21,000 nucleotides of DNA from a virus. A model generated the notes under the pieces. That model worked only from the letters and a program-made list of their open reading frames with translations. It had not been told where the DNA came from and did not search any database. Numbering within the stretch: the stretch's first letter is position 1; every line of letters begins with the position of its first letter. The stretch spans positions 1-21,000 of IMG/VR virus record IMGVR_UViG_3300020553_000043; one strand, 5' to 3'. Position numbers and translations under genes: made by a program. Of the stretch, positions 8,602 to 16,977 are shown piece by piece.

Positions 8602-9501
8602 TTAAACTGTGAAAGTTACAGATCCAATGAATCCATCTTTAACAACTGACACTGTGTAAGTATCACCGGTTACAAGAGTTTTCAATAATGTGTAAGTTCC
8701 TTGAGGTGACTCAGATACACCCGTTGGGTTACCATAAGCAGCCTGAGCAGTTACATCATAGAATGACCAGTCAGTCAATCCTGTTACTCCTTGAAGTAAG
8801 ATAGGATTAAGAGCTGTTCCATAATCAAATGATGCTGTCAATACAACGTTACTTGTAGATGATGATATCTCAACTAAGTTAACATCAATCAATCCTACCA
8901 ATGTGTTGAAGTCAACACCTGCCTCTGTTGATGTAATCATGTACATTGTTGAATCATCAAATAGACGATCAAAGTCAAATGTTAACATGATTTTCTGAAC
9001 TGTTGAGTCAGTTGCAAACATGAATGTAGGGTTCCATGATTGGTTGTCTACAGGAATTGGATACAAATATCCACCTACTTTAGAACCAATTAAGTTACCT
9101 GTTACATCAACAACATACACTCCAAAGTTCACACAACGACCAGCTTTCATTTTACCAAGCAATGTTGGAGTTGAATCCTCACCCCATAACTCACCTGTGA
9201 ATGATCTTTTACCTTCTCTTAAGAATGCCATTCTACCAGAGTTAGCCTCCTCAAATTGAGACTCAGCCTTTGGAAGTTCTACATTCTCAAATGCCGGTAA
9301 TGGGAACCATCTCTTTGATGCATCTGTCTCATTGATTAAACTGTTCCATGTTGGAAGTGGAGCAGATAAGTCTATCCCGTTCAATGTTCCATCATTGGCT
9401 GTCAATGGAACCATTATTAATTTACTTGTTACGCTCTGAATAGGAACGCACCCTGGTCTCCCTGTGTTGCCAAGACCAGCATTACAATTACATCCTGCCA
9501 T
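8602..9501 (-). CDS. Probable major tail (tube) protein
   Basis: A 299-residue protein located after the neck genes and before the terminator, tail-assembly genes and tape measure: the standard place of the major tail protein in siphophages. The sequence is beta-rich, with LPAFENVELPKAESQFEE near the front, a core around GKMKAGRCVNFGVYVVDVTG, and a C-terminal ~80-residue Ig-like or beta-sandwich stretch (from about VVLTASFDYG to VTFTV). The N-terminus is odd, MAGCNCNAG...GRPGC, with three cysteines in the first 18 residues. ATG at 9501 is the only sensible start. It is the last gene before a strong terminator, which fits a high-abundance virion protein. Confidence 0.75.
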   Translation of the reverse strand: MAGCNCNAGLGNTGRPGCVPIQSVTSKLIMVPLTANDGTLNGIDLSAPLPTWNSLINETDASKRWFPLPAFENVELPKAESQFEEANSGRMAFLREGKRSFTGELWGEDSTPTLLGKMKAGRCVNFGVYVVDVTGNLIGSKVGGYLYPIPVDNQSWNPTFMFATDSTVQKIMLTFDFDRLFDDSTMYMITSTEAGVDFNTLVGLIDVNLVEISSSTSNVVLTASFDYGTALNPILLQGVTGLTDWSFYDVTAQAAYGNPTGVSESPQGTYTLLKTLVTGDTYTVSVVKDGFIGSVTFTV

Positions 9502-9513
9502 AATTTCTATTTT

Positions 9514-10167
9514 TTAGCATTTACAATTTTGTTTATATTTCGTTAATTTAATTCTTAGCTCAACACCACTTAAATTTGCATCCAATATGTTTTGAAAATA
9601 ACCATTAGACTGCTCAGTTCCAAATCGAGTAAAGTTCACTATCTCATAGGTATCCAAAGTTTTGTAGTTCCTGTCATTGTTAACAACATCAATGAACTTC
9701 TCAGCGAGCTTACTCATTGGCACAACAACATTATCAATATGATCCTTTGTTAGGTAGTTCACAATATCAGTCTCATCAAGGAAGAAAATCCTCAAGTCAG
9801 ACTCCCAATCATAAACACTCTCCCTACCAAACTTCACATATCTAACATCATGTAACAACCAAACAAGAGGGGTCTTTTGTGTAAGGTCATTGCTGAACTT
9901 AGTCCACTCATTGTTAGCTGAAATCTTAGTGCCCGGCACAAAGTAAGGTACAGGCAAAGTAAGTATACCGGTTGCAGTTCCTGCCACCAAATACTCATCT
10001 GTTTCAACCTCTGTGATTAGTAATGTGCCATTGATATACTTACCTACTCTTGCATAAGACGTATCACATGTGATAGTCCTTTGCAGAATAGGATCATACA
10101 ACCCAAGGATTTCATTATCAATCAACCCTACTAACTCCTCAACAGCCTGTGAAACATCCTGTGTCAT
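9514..10167 (-). CDS. Head-tail joining (neck/head completion) protein
   Basis: A 217-residue protein from ATG 10167, which overlaps the preceding stop as ATGA; a TTG two codons upstream at 10173 is less likely. The gene lies between the DUF6712-like connector and the probable major tail protein, where siphophages place head-closure and tail-completion proteins. The sequence has a mixed alpha/beta character (DVRYVKFGRESVYDWESDLRIFFLDETD in the middle, shown here in part) and ends in a basic helix with KQNCKC at the very C-terminus. I do not recognise a named family with confidence. The terminal Cys-X-Cys resembles cysteine motifs in two other virion genes here. Confidence 0.65.
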   Translation of the reverse strand: MTQDVSQAVEELVGLIDNEILGLYDPILQRTITCDTSYARVGKYINGTLLITEVETDEYLVAGTATGILTLPVPYFVPGTKISANNEWTKFSNDLTQKTPLVWLLHDVRYVKFGRESVYDWESDLRIFFLDETDIVNYLTKDHIDNVVVPMSKLAEKFIDVVNNDRNYKTLDTYEIVNFTRFGTEQSNGYFQNILDANLSGVELRIKLTKYKQNCKC

Positions 10168-10949
10168 AACCAATATGCTGTTAATTTTGGAACACCTCTG
10201 AACTTTCTGTAATCACCAATACCAACATATGTAAGTTCTATTATTGCATTATCATCACCGCCTGGCAGTATGAATGTATCACCTATTGTGTAGTTCTTAC
10301 CTGCATCTACAATGGTAACCTCTTGCACATCTGAGCCACTCGGTGTGACTGTGATATCAACTGTCAAGCCTGTGCCTGTGCCACCTGTTAAACTTACATT
10401 TGTTTGGTTAGAATATCCAGTACCCCCACTTGTCAATGACAGTGTAACTGCTTGACCTAATGGGGGAGCTGTAGTATATTTAATGAAATCTCTTATTGAG
10501 TTATAGGACCGTATTGCCTCATTGTACCGTGTGTACATCATGCTAAACAAAGTGTTAGCAACAGTACTGTTTTCATTGTCTGGCTTAACTAATCCTATTG
10601 GCGTGATTTGGTTGCTCAAGTCTTTTACATACTCAAAATAAATAAATCCTTTCAACATCTCTTTAATCCCCTCTGAGTCTATTTGGTTTACTCCTTCATA
10701 TATCCCATTGAAATAATAGAAATTGTATCCCATATCCTCTGATAATGGATTAAATAATATCAAGAAATTAGGACTTTGAGGCACATTATTAAGTAGGTCT
10801 GATTGAAAGTCATTGTATAGACTTATTCCAAACAGCTCCTTTAAATAACGTGGCTCATATCTATTGATGTAATCCTGCAATTTTGCCTGGTCATACATTC
10901 CTGTAGATACTTGATATTTGCCCGTAAAATCTTGAATTGAAAGTATCAT
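10164..10949 (-). CDS. DUF6712-like head-tail connector with inserted beta domain
   Basis: A 261-residue protein. Residues 1-~165 are helical and match my recollection of the DUF6712 connector family of Bacteroidota phages, including YEPRYLKELFG, KGFIYFEYVKD and the helix around MMYTRYNEAIRSYNSI. Near residues 175-245 there is a G/T-rich beta segment (SGGTGYSNQTNVSLTGG and FILPGGDDNAIIEL), followed by the usual short C-terminal end, FRGVPKLTAYWL. The beta segment therefore appears inserted before the terminal strand. Such GG-x-GY segments are common in phage virion proteins and may be exposed decoration. The protein probably docks to the portal as an adaptor. It lies between the 71-aa gene and the neck protein. 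Confidence 0.72.
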   Translation of the reverse strand: MILSIQDFTGKYQVSTGMYDQAKLQDYINRYEPRYLKELFGISLYNDFQSDLLNNVPQSPNFLILFNPLSEDMGYNFYYFNGIYEGVNQIDSEGIKEMLKGFIYFEYVKDLSNQITPIGLVKPDNENSTVANTLFSMMYTRYNEAIRSYNSIRDFIKYTTAPPLGQAVTLSLTSGGTGYSNQTNVSLTGGTGTGLTVDITVTPSGSDVQEVTIVDAGKNYTIGDTFILPGGDDNAIIELTYVGIGDYRKFRGVPKLTAYWL

Positions 10950-10950
10950 T

Positions 10951-11166
10951 TTATTTTATTTTTCCGTATCCTTTTTTTACCAAAATCTCTGCCTTTGAGC
11001 CTAACATTTTCCATATTTGACCTTTGCCAAGTCCAGGGAAAGTGCCATTGCTAATGAATGTATACTCAGCTTTTGGATCTAAGCTCACAACCTCAACAGT
11101 TGGAACCTCAATCTTATTCTCAAGTTCTACATTAGCAACCTTCTTTTTGCGTGGTTTCTTTTCCAT
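10951..11166 (-). CDS. Small basic protein between capsid and connector genes
   Basis: A 71-residue protein with a strongly basic N-terminus (MEKKPRKKKV), a short acidic/valine segment, and a C-terminal part resembling a small beta fold, YTFISNGTFPGLGKGQIWKM. It sits 13 bases after the major capsid gene and one base before the connector start. A comparable short ORF is often found at this point in siphophage head operons, as decoration, head-fibre or adaptor genes. I do not recognise the family, and the head-associated role is inferred from position. Confidence 0.65.
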   Translation of the reverse strand: MEKKPRKKKVANVELENKIEVPTVEVVSLDPKAEYTFISNGTFPGLGKGQIWKMLGSKAEILVKKGYGKIK

Positions 11167-11179
11167 ATTGGATTAATTT

Positions 11180-12394
11180 TTAGTCGTTGATTAGAGCAAT
11201 GTCAGTTGCAATGTCAGATTGAACAAATGCATTCACATCATTTCCTTTAACATAAGCTACCAAACGAGCCTCACAAAGGATTGTAACCATGTTACGTGTG
11301 AAATCATCATTCTCATATCCTACTGACATGTTCATATCTTCTCTGAACTTGATGTTGAATTTAGTGAAATCACCAACAATCATAGTACCTGCAGTGATGT
11401 TATTTGAAGAAACAACAACCAATCCAGCCACTCTCATGTTAGCATCCCAAAATGCAGGATAAGTGTACTCACCTGTAGATGTTTTAGTCAACTCAATTTT
11501 AGCAACATCCTCTGGATTCAATACAACGTGTGTTGGTACAAAGTTAGCAGCCTCAATCTGAGCTTTACATATACGGATTAAATCCATGATGTTAGCTCCT
11601 GGGATAGTACCTGCAAATGTACCTGGTGCAAAGTTAGGTGCAACAGATAACAATCCGTTAAGGTCATTACCACCGTTACCGTTCACTAATGAGAAATCAA
11701 TGTTTTGCTCAATAGCTTCCATCAACTCAGTGTTGATTTCAGAACGAACAAATGATAAGTCAGCCAACATCTCTTTTGATACTTTGATGTAAGCAGCAAC
11801 TTTTTTCACTTCCTCTGATACCTCTTCATATTTAACCTCTCCGTTAAATTTAGGACCAGCCTCATTAACCCAAAGTGACTCTTCTGCACCTGGAGTAACG
11901 TTTTGTGTTTGTTGGATGTAAGTAACAAATTTTGAAGTTGTTGAACCTACATTTGAGATCTCTCTCAATCGTCTTACAGGTCTTGCAATTCTGTTTACTC
12001 CTGGCTCTAATACAGATAGTGCAACGTTACCTGTGTAATCACCATCAATTGTAGTGTCAGTCTTAACATCTAATGTGATTCTGTTACCTTTCTCGATTGA
12101 CTCAGAGATAGCCTTAACATTATCAGTATAAGTTTTAACTAATGCCTCTTTGATAGTTTTAGCTCCTTGAGCTTTTGGTGCATCAACTGCTTTCTCAGAC
12201 ATTGCCTCAATGCGGCCTTCCATCTTTGCAATTGCTTTCTCCATTTCAGAGTTCTTTACTTCAATAGCTTTGAAGTTATCTAACTCACTTTTTAATTGAG
12301 CAACCTCATCCTTTGTAGGTACAGTTGCCATTTTTTCAGAGAACAAACCGTTGATTTTTTCAACAACTTGCTCAGGTGTTAATTGGTTTTCCAT
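11180..12394 (-). CDS. HK97-fold major capsid protein
   Basis: A 404-residue protein. Residues 1-~75 are coiled coil with alternating E/K and A (the delta or scaffolding-like domain that HK97-type proteases remove). From ~105 the sequence follows the HK97 capsid pattern: VLEPGVNRIARPVRRL, a shell-stabilising segment with WVNEAGPKF, KKVAAYIKVSKEMLAD (P-domain start), the spine-helix segment ELMEAIEQNIDF with LVNGNGGNDLNGLL, then PTHVVLNPEDVAKIEL and the C-terminal VTILCEARLVAYVKG. It follows the prohead protease, as expected. The protein assembles the icosahedral procapsid. Its size is normal for the family, and no Shine-Dalgarno is present, only an A/T-rich leader. Confidence 0.93.
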   Translation of the reverse strand: MENQLTPEQVVEKINGLFSEKMATVPTKDEVAQLKSELDNFKAIEVKNSEMEKAIAKMEGRIEAMSEKAVDAPKAQGAKTIKEALVKTYTDNVKAISESIEKGNRITLDVKTDTTIDGDYTGNVALSVLEPGVNRIARPVRRLREISNVGSTTSKFVTYIQQTQNVTPGAEESLWVNEAGPKFNGEVKYEEVSEEVKKVAAYIKVSKEMLADLSFVRSEINTELMEAIEQNIDFSLVNGNGGNDLNGLLSVAPNFAPGTFAGTIPGANIMDLIRICKAQIEAANFVPTHVVLNPEDVAKIELTKTSTGEYTYPAFWDANMRVAGLVVVSSNNITAGTMIVGDFTKFNIKFREDMNMSVGYENDDFTRNMVTILCEARLVAYVKGNDVNAFVQSDIATDIALIND

Positions 12395-12416
12395 TTTGTT
12401 TTTAAAATTAAATTAA

Positions 12417-13295
12417 TTAAAGTTTACTAATTACCTCTGTCCAATCAAAAATTGGTTGCTCCGGCTCATACAATTTAACAGAATGGTTTTCCGGTTCTGT
12501 TTGTGCGAGTAAAGTCAATTGACTTGATAGGAAGTTGGCTTTCATTTCTAATTCATACAAACGCTCATCTGACCCCTTACCATTTACAAGGGCCTTGATT
12601 ACTGTTTGTAAATCATCTGAAATCTTATCTATAAAAGTTTTCTTATTCTCACTCTTCATGATGCTCACCACATTGGTTAACTCATTTGCTCCAAAGGTAA
12701 CTGCAGAACCCTCCCATAGTTTAACCTCTTGCAATAGAGTAAATCCTCCCATGGGATTGGATGTATCCTTGACAAACTTAGTCTTATCAGATACTCTTTG
12801 AAACCCAACTGAGTGCTCCTTTATGATGCCATCTTGATAGTCTCTCCATGCATCCTCACCCATTGTTGAGGTGCCTAATCTACCCACAGCAAAGAGGCCA
12901 TTGTCATCCTCCTCCATTTTGCTGAACACACCAATCTGTTTCTCCCAATCATGGTGTCTTAGGAATGCTATCTTCCTGTTACTTGATGCACCTGGTCCAC
13001 GTTCCTGGATAGACTTTTTAAACGCACCCTTTTGGATTACATCATTGTCACTGTCAACGTTACCAAACTTTGCTAAGTACACTGCAACCTCTCTCCTGTT
13101 GCTGTCCATGTCCTTGATTTCAAAGCCGCTCTTTATTTCATACTTACTCATACTTTTTGTGTTATCTGTCCATGCTGTTGAACATACTGCAAATCTCTGG
13201 TCATTATCATACTCAGATGCCATTGTCTCATCTGACATACATCTGCCAATGAACTGCTCCTCATTCTCATCTCCTGTTGGCTTAGGTATTGGCAT
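12417..13295 (-). CDS. HK97-family prohead protease with N-terminal Cys-motif fusion
   Basis: A 292-residue protein. The protease domain spans ~50-215 and includes a GAF motif at 90-92, the catalytic-type histidine in LRHHDW (114-115) and the serine in EHSVGF (162), the signature of HK97 prohead (U35) serine proteases, which trim scaffold from the capsid during maturation. Residues 1-48 (MPIPKPTGDENEEQFIGRC..., C19 and C38, ending AVCSTAW) form a short separate motif that I recall from other phage head genes. An internal ATG at 13151 would give the protease alone. The longer start overlaps the portal gene by 14 bases and is kept because the extension itself looks conserved. Confidence 0.88.
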   Translation of the reverse strand: MPIPKPTGDENEEQFIGRCMSDETMASEYDNDQRFAVCSTAWTDNTKSMSKYEIKSGFEIKDMDSNRREVAVYLAKFGNVDSDNDVIQKGAFKKSIQERGPGASSNRKIAFLRHHDWEKQIGVFSKMEEDDNGLFAVGRLGTSTMGEDAWRDYQDGIIKEHSVGFQRVSDKTKFVKDTSNPMGGFTLLQEVKLWEGSAVTFGANELTNVVSIMKSENKKTFIDKISDDLQTVIKALVNGKGSDERLYELEMKANFLSSQLTLLAQTEPENHSVKLYEPEQPIFDWTEVISKL

Positions 13296-14706
13296 TGGCT
13301 TGTGGATTAGTTATCATTGAATTGGCTGTGATACTGTCATAACCATAGTAGTTAACCAATGTGTTCACAGCTGTTTGTCTATCCATTGCACCACTGCTCA
13401 CTGCAGTATTGAGCCCAATGATTCCATCTAACCCCTCTACAGTTCCTTTAAGGTTGGTTTGTGCCTGTGCTAATGCAGCCGCTTGTGATTCTGTTCTATC
13501 CTGTTTCTGTAGTTCAATATCAAACTCCTCTGCATATTGCTGTTGAGTGATCACCCCATCTCTAAGCATCACACTATAAGTATCTACTTTGGTTTTCTCT
13601 GCAGATGCTTTCTGATTCTCATCATCCTGCAATATTGGTAAGTGGTCAAAGTTAGCCTGTAGATAGTACTGACCTTGCAACCCCCATTGAGAAATCATTG
13701 AGTCATAGATTTGCTGTGTCTCAGGAATGATTGTATCAGTGTAACACATCCGGATTGAGTCTCTCACATTGCTGAATGTCGCACCCTTCTCACTTGAAAA
13801 TAGGTTATAATTCAATCCAAATGCATCAATGATGGCTAACTTATCCTCTGTAAGCTCCTCAAATAACATGAGATCCCTTGTTGGATAACTCATTGGCTGC
13901 CAATTTACATTGGATTCAGTGATAATTAACTCATCTTTTTGCCTACGATACCAATCTTTTTGTATCTTTTGACGCTCCTCTGGTGTCATTGGGATAGCTC
14001 CTCCCATGTCATTACTCTGAGCAGATAGGATTCCAATGGCTCCAAGGTTCTCAAGTAATACATTACGCTTGTTATAGCTTGCCATGATGTTGGATAGAGG
14101 TAATCTAAGTGAGTCTATCCTTGAGATGGGCCTAACTATGTTCATTCCATCTGCTGTTGTGAGGTAAACTGTATCATCAAAGATAATTGTCTCCTTAGAT
14201 CCATCATCATAAGTGAACTCAAATGAGGTGATGAGGTCATTAGCCTCCATTTGTTTGAGCTTTTTACCACTTAGATTGATTCTAACCTTGTTATTTGGTA
14301 GTGTTATGATTAGATTTCTAACACCAAATGACCTCAATGGACAGTAAGCAACCACATTAGAGTATAATGCATCTTGAACAGCCATTGAATAGACAACATC
14401 TGACCATGACTGCACTCCATTAGGCTTGTTGATTAGGTCATTTATCCAATGATTAGTGACAATATTACCATCCTTATCAAATAAAGTAGGGATGTTAGTA
14501 CTCATCATTGTGGCTCGCTTGTTCACAACACTCCTCAACTCTGGTATGTCTATGAACAGCCTCCATGCATCACCTGTATCTAACCAAACAGCCTCTTTTT
14601 TTCCCCATATCTGTATTGCAGGGGGGAAGATTTGCCTTGTTAAGTTACGATACCGGTCTGTATTGGCATAATTATCAACAAATGCACTAATGAAATCAAA
14701 TGCCAT
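13282..14706 (-). CDS. Phage portal protein
   Basis: A 474-residue protein between large terminase and prohead protease, the usual portal position. It has the order expected of HK97-type portals: an N-terminal segment with IPELRSVVNKRA, the beta-rich wing region around KVRINLSGKKL, an insertion with VRPISRIDSLRLPLSNI, the stem/clip helix near FGLNYNLFSSEKGATFSNVR and a Q/A-rich C-terminal region. The portal forms the dodecameric ring at one capsid vertex through which DNA enters and leaves. A candidate promoter lies in the 55-base gap before the gene, so the structural genes may have their own transcript. Its 3' end overlaps the protease start. Confidence 0.87.
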   Translation of the reverse strand: MAFDFISAFVDNYANTDRYRNLTRQIFPPAIQIWGKKEAVWLDTGDAWRLFIDIPELRSVVNKRATMMSTNIPTLFDKDGNIVTNHWINDLINKPNGVQSWSDVVYSMAVQDALYSNVVAYCPLRSFGVRNLIITLPNNKVRINLSGKKLKQMEANDLITSFEFTYDDGSKETIIFDDTVYLTTADGMNIVRPISRIDSLRLPLSNIMASYNKRNVLLENLGAIGILSAQSNDMGGAIPMTPEERQKIQKDWYRRQKDELIITESNVNWQPMSYPTRDLMLFEELTEDKLAIIDAFGLNYNLFSSEKGATFSNVRDSIRMCYTDTIIPETQQIYDSMISQWGLQGQYYLQANFDHLPILQDDENQKASAEKTKVDTYSVMLRDGVITQQQYAEEFDIELQKQDRTESQAAALAQAQTNLKGTVEGLDGIIGLNTAVSSGAMDRQTAVNTLVNYYGYDSITANSMITNPQANANT

Positions 14707-14721
14707 TTAATAATGTTTTGG

Positions 14722-14749
14722 CAAATATAGTAAATAATTACATAACAAA
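14722..14749 (-). promoter_or_regulatory. Candidate promoter upstream of the portal gene
   Basis: Within the 55-base gap before the portal start, the minus strand reads TTTG (14749-14746), 16 bases, then TATATTTG (14729-14722), which fits TAnnTTTG exactly. The spacer is a little shorter than the usual 17-23. Transcription would begin about ten bases before ATG 14706 and would serve the head and tail genes. It is one of the few intergenic gaps in this block. Confidence 0.45.
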
Positions 14750-14761
14750 AAGGGGGTCTGA

Positions 14762-16111
14762 TTAAGCCAACTGTCTGAACATAGATTGTGCAAAGATAGC
14801 CAACCCGGCTAAGCAATCTGGTGCATCATCATTCTTATTCTTACCCTCCTTACTGAAATGCAGTACATTCTGAATGAATAACTCACTTTCAGGAGTGCCA
14901 TTGTTGACAAATGTAATCCTTTGCTGTATCCAAACAGATTGCATTATGATCCTGGTTATCTTATTCACTGAGTTGTGGACCGGTAAAATCTTTGTGTTAG
15001 TTTGTTTCTGCAATCCTCTTGCAAACATGGCACCCATGCTATTGGATTCCACCCTGCAATAGGTCACGTTCCATTGATTGAGCTTAGCTGCAATGAGTGG
15101 CATGGTCACATCTGTATTGGACTTGTTGAACACATAGTCAACAAGATAGAACTCATTACCTGCCACTGCTAATATGGCAAAGGCTGTGAAATCTGCTCCC
15201 TGGTCTGCCACATCACAGTAAGCAATGCAACCTTGAACTGTACTTTTGATTGAATTGAACTCAGTTAACTGCATGGTCTTAAGGTCATTGAATAACCTAC
15301 CTTGAATATCAACAGGACTCTGCATGTATTCAGCCTCCCAAATGGATGGCTCAGTACGTTTCTTTTTAGTTAAGTACTCCTCTGTAGTCATGACTGATTC
15401 ACAAAATGACTTACCATCTATCAATGCAGGAATGACAATGGATCTGTCATAGATGCCATCATTCATTTGCCTGCCTATCACATCATTGAGTGACCAACGT
15501 GTGCCTATGTCAATCCTCTTGCAACCAGATTCAAACCTTGAGTCATGTGTTGCCTCCTTCCATTGAATGATTCTCTCATTCTGAGTATCTGATAAGGCCT
15601 GTTCTAATCCTGTGTAAAGGTCATCTGTTACTGCTATATTGTCAGCTCCAAATCCAATGATAGTACCCCCAACACCTGCTCCAAAGTAACTGACCTGCTT
15701 AGCATAATTGGTGTTCCAACCTTGTAGATTTGCCTTGTCATCACTCAGCTGAACAGATGGAAATACCTGTTTGAACTTATCACTCTTGACAATATTTCTA
15801 ACATCATAGCTGAACTTGAGGTATAATGTGGCAGTACATGCATTTCTCATCACTGATCTTGCCGGGTTCCTGCCAATGGTCCAGGCACAAAACAGTGAAC
15901 TGATATATGACTTGCCTGCTCTTGGTGGCATAGATACACTGAGTGATCTAATACTACCCTCCTCTAAATCTTGAAATGACTGTGCGACACTGTGTAAAAA
16001 TACTCTACTTTCAAAGAATGCCGGGTCATAGTACTGACAAAACTCCCAAAATTCCCTCCTGCAAAGTTCGAGACGTAATAAGTTCCTAATTGCTTTTTGT
16101 GTGTCATTCAC
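14762..16111 (-). CDS. terL: Terminase large subunit (TerL)
   Basis: A 449-residue packaging motor. The ATPase domain has a Walker A motif, MPPRAGKS (61-68), and a Walker B-like NIAVTDDLY (158-166). The RNase H-like nuclease domain has acidic residues D300 in YCDVADQG, E355 in VESNSMG and D429/D432 in NDDAPDCLAG. The enzyme translocates DNA into the prohead and cuts concatemers. The length is normal. The start appears to be GTG at 16111, overlapping the small-subunit stop by 8 bases; no in-frame ATG offers a better choice. The 55 bases after the gene carry a candidate promoter for the portal operon. Confidence 0.95.
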   Translation of the reverse strand: MNDTQKAIRNLLRLELCRREFWEFCQYYDPAFFESRVFLHSVAQSFQDLEEGSIRSLSVSMPPRAGKSYISSLFCAWTIGRNPARSVMRNACTATLYLKFSYDVRNIVKSDKFKQVFPSVQLSDDKANLQGWNTNYAKQVSYFGAGVGGTIIGFGADNIAVTDDLYTGLEQALSDTQNERIIQWKEATHDSRFESGCKRIDIGTRWSLNDVIGRQMNDGIYDRSIVIPALIDGKSFCESVMTTEEYLTKKKRTEPSIWEAEYMQSPVDIQGRLFNDLKTMQLTEFNSIKSTVQGCIAYCDVADQGADFTAFAILAVAGNEFYLVDYVFNKSNTDVTMPLIAAKLNQWNVTYCRVESNSMGAMFARGLQKQTNTKILPVHNSVNKITRIIMQSVWIQQRITFVNNGTPESELFIQNVLHFSKEGKNKNDDAPDCLAGLAIFAQSMFRQLA

Positions 16112-16412
16112 CTTTGAGTAGTAATTTTATCTCATCTGTTGATAACCCTGTGAGGTCCACATTGGTTTGTGTCTGCTCTACCTGTTGAACAGGTGCACCA
16201 TATGCACTATCTAACACAGCCTTATAGGCATTAGTATCCTTTTGTTCAATGGCTTTATCAATCTGAGCTTGATGCATCTTTAACTCCTGGTCATTTACAT
16301 CAAGTAACTCTCTCAAAATAGTACTTCTGTTGCGTGCTCCTTTGGGTCTGCCATTAGGATTACCACTTTGACCTGACTGCCACGCTGGTTTTAAATTATC
16401 TTCCCTTGACAT
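16104..16412 (-). CDS. terS: Terminase small subunit-like protein (DUF5681-like)
   Basis: A 102-residue protein directly upstream of and overlapping terL. The N-terminal half carries SGNPNGRPKGARNR (14-27), typical of DUF5681-like proteins found beside phage terminases. A helical segment follows, with LRELLDVND and a Q/K/A-rich helix, and a C-terminal helix DEIKLLLKGE. Small terminases recognise the packaging site and recruit the large subunit. The motif and the coupling to terL support the assignment, although the DNA-binding region is shorter than in classical TerS proteins. Confidence 0.75.
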   Translation of the reverse strand: MSREDNLKPAWQSGQSGNPNGRPKGARNRSTILRELLDVNDQELKMHQAQIDKAIEQKDTNAYKAVLDSAYGAPVQQVEQTQTNVDLTGLSTDEIKLLLKGE

Positions 16413-16434
16413 AATCGGTGTATTTTCGGTGTAG

Positions 16435-16656
16435 TTAAAACAAATTAGTTACCAACTGATATAAACCAAAGACAGCCAGTGCACCAATCACTCTGAATAG
16501 GCTCTCAGTTGCTTTCTTAGGGTCATATATCCACTTCTGAATAGTGTCTGAGCTCTTCCATGGCATAAACCATAGAACGAACTTATCTGCAAAGTATAAC
16601 AGTGTGAACACAGGAAGGATTGTAAGTCCTAAGACTACCTTTAATTTTTGTCTCAT
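16435..16656 (-). CDS. Small two-helix membrane protein, possible holin-like protein
   Basis: A 73-residue protein with two hydrophobic helices, about residues 7-32 (LGLTILPVFTLLYFADKF... FVLWFMPW) and 55-72 (FRVIGALAVFGLYQLV), joined by a polar loop containing KSSDTIQKW and KKATES. The basic N-terminus (MRQKLK) favours a cytoplasmic start. ATG at 16656 overlaps the preceding stop as ATGA. Size and topology would suit a holin or membrane accessory protein, but no lysin gene is nearby and no family is recognised, so the function remains open. Confidence 0.6.
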   Translation of the reverse strand: MRQKLKVVLGLTILPVFTLLYFADKFVLWFMPWKSSDTIQKWIYDPKKATESLFRVIGALAVFGLYQLVTNLF

Positions 16657-16844
16657 GCCTCAAAGTTAGTGAAATTTTTAACAGGTTGCCACAGCCTAAA
16701 CTCTTGTTCAATGCCATCATCCCATAGAACATTTATGGATGTGTCTGAATGATCAACAATTGCACCCAATGGCTTATCATTTATGTAAGCTGTTTTGGTC
16801 TCAAAGTTGAATGAGTAAATTTTCTTAGTCTCTTGTGAGTTCAT
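16653..16844 (-). CDS. Small orphan protein
   Basis: A 63-residue soluble protein that begins MNSQETKKIYSF and contains AYINDKPLGAIVDHSD and a D/E-W-rich middle (LWDDGIEQEFRLW). It reads as a compact beta-rich fold. Its start lies inside the end of the upstream 50-aa ORF (20-base overlap), and its stop overlaps the next start as ATGA, which supports coding. The family is not recognised and position gives no clear role. Confidence 0.6.
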   Translation of the reverse strand: MNSQETKKIYSFNFETKTAYINDKPLGAIVDHSDTSINVLWDDGIEQEFRLWQPVKNFTNFEA

Positions 16845-16977
16845 ATTTTAAAAGATTTATTGCCTTAGTGTAATTCAGTGCATCTGTTGGATTGCTAATG
16901 TAATCATATCCAATATCAGAGATTAGGTTGATAAGCTCCATTAGTTTGGTCTTATCAATGTCAGATGTATCTATCAT
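16825..16977 (-). CDS. Unannotated 50-residue orphan ORF
   Basis: From ATG 16977 the minus strand encodes 50 codons to TAA at 16825: MIDTSDIDKTKLMELINL onward, ending KYELTRD. It fills the gap between the 96-aa and 63-aa genes and overlaps both (17 and 20 bases), as neighbouring genes in this strip do. The product is predicted to be two helices with acidic and hydrophobic faces and a YDYISNP turn. No family is recognised. The continuous open frame bridging an otherwise unexplained ~115-base gap, with overlaps of the same size as elsewhere, is the main support. Confidence 0.55.
   Translation of the reverse strand: MIDTSDIDKTKLMELINLISDIGYDYISNPTDALNYTKAINLLKYELTRD

Noticed and set aside
10168-10173. 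TTG start at 10173 for the neck gene
   Set aside because: An ATG two codons later gives the ATGA overlap common in this operon.
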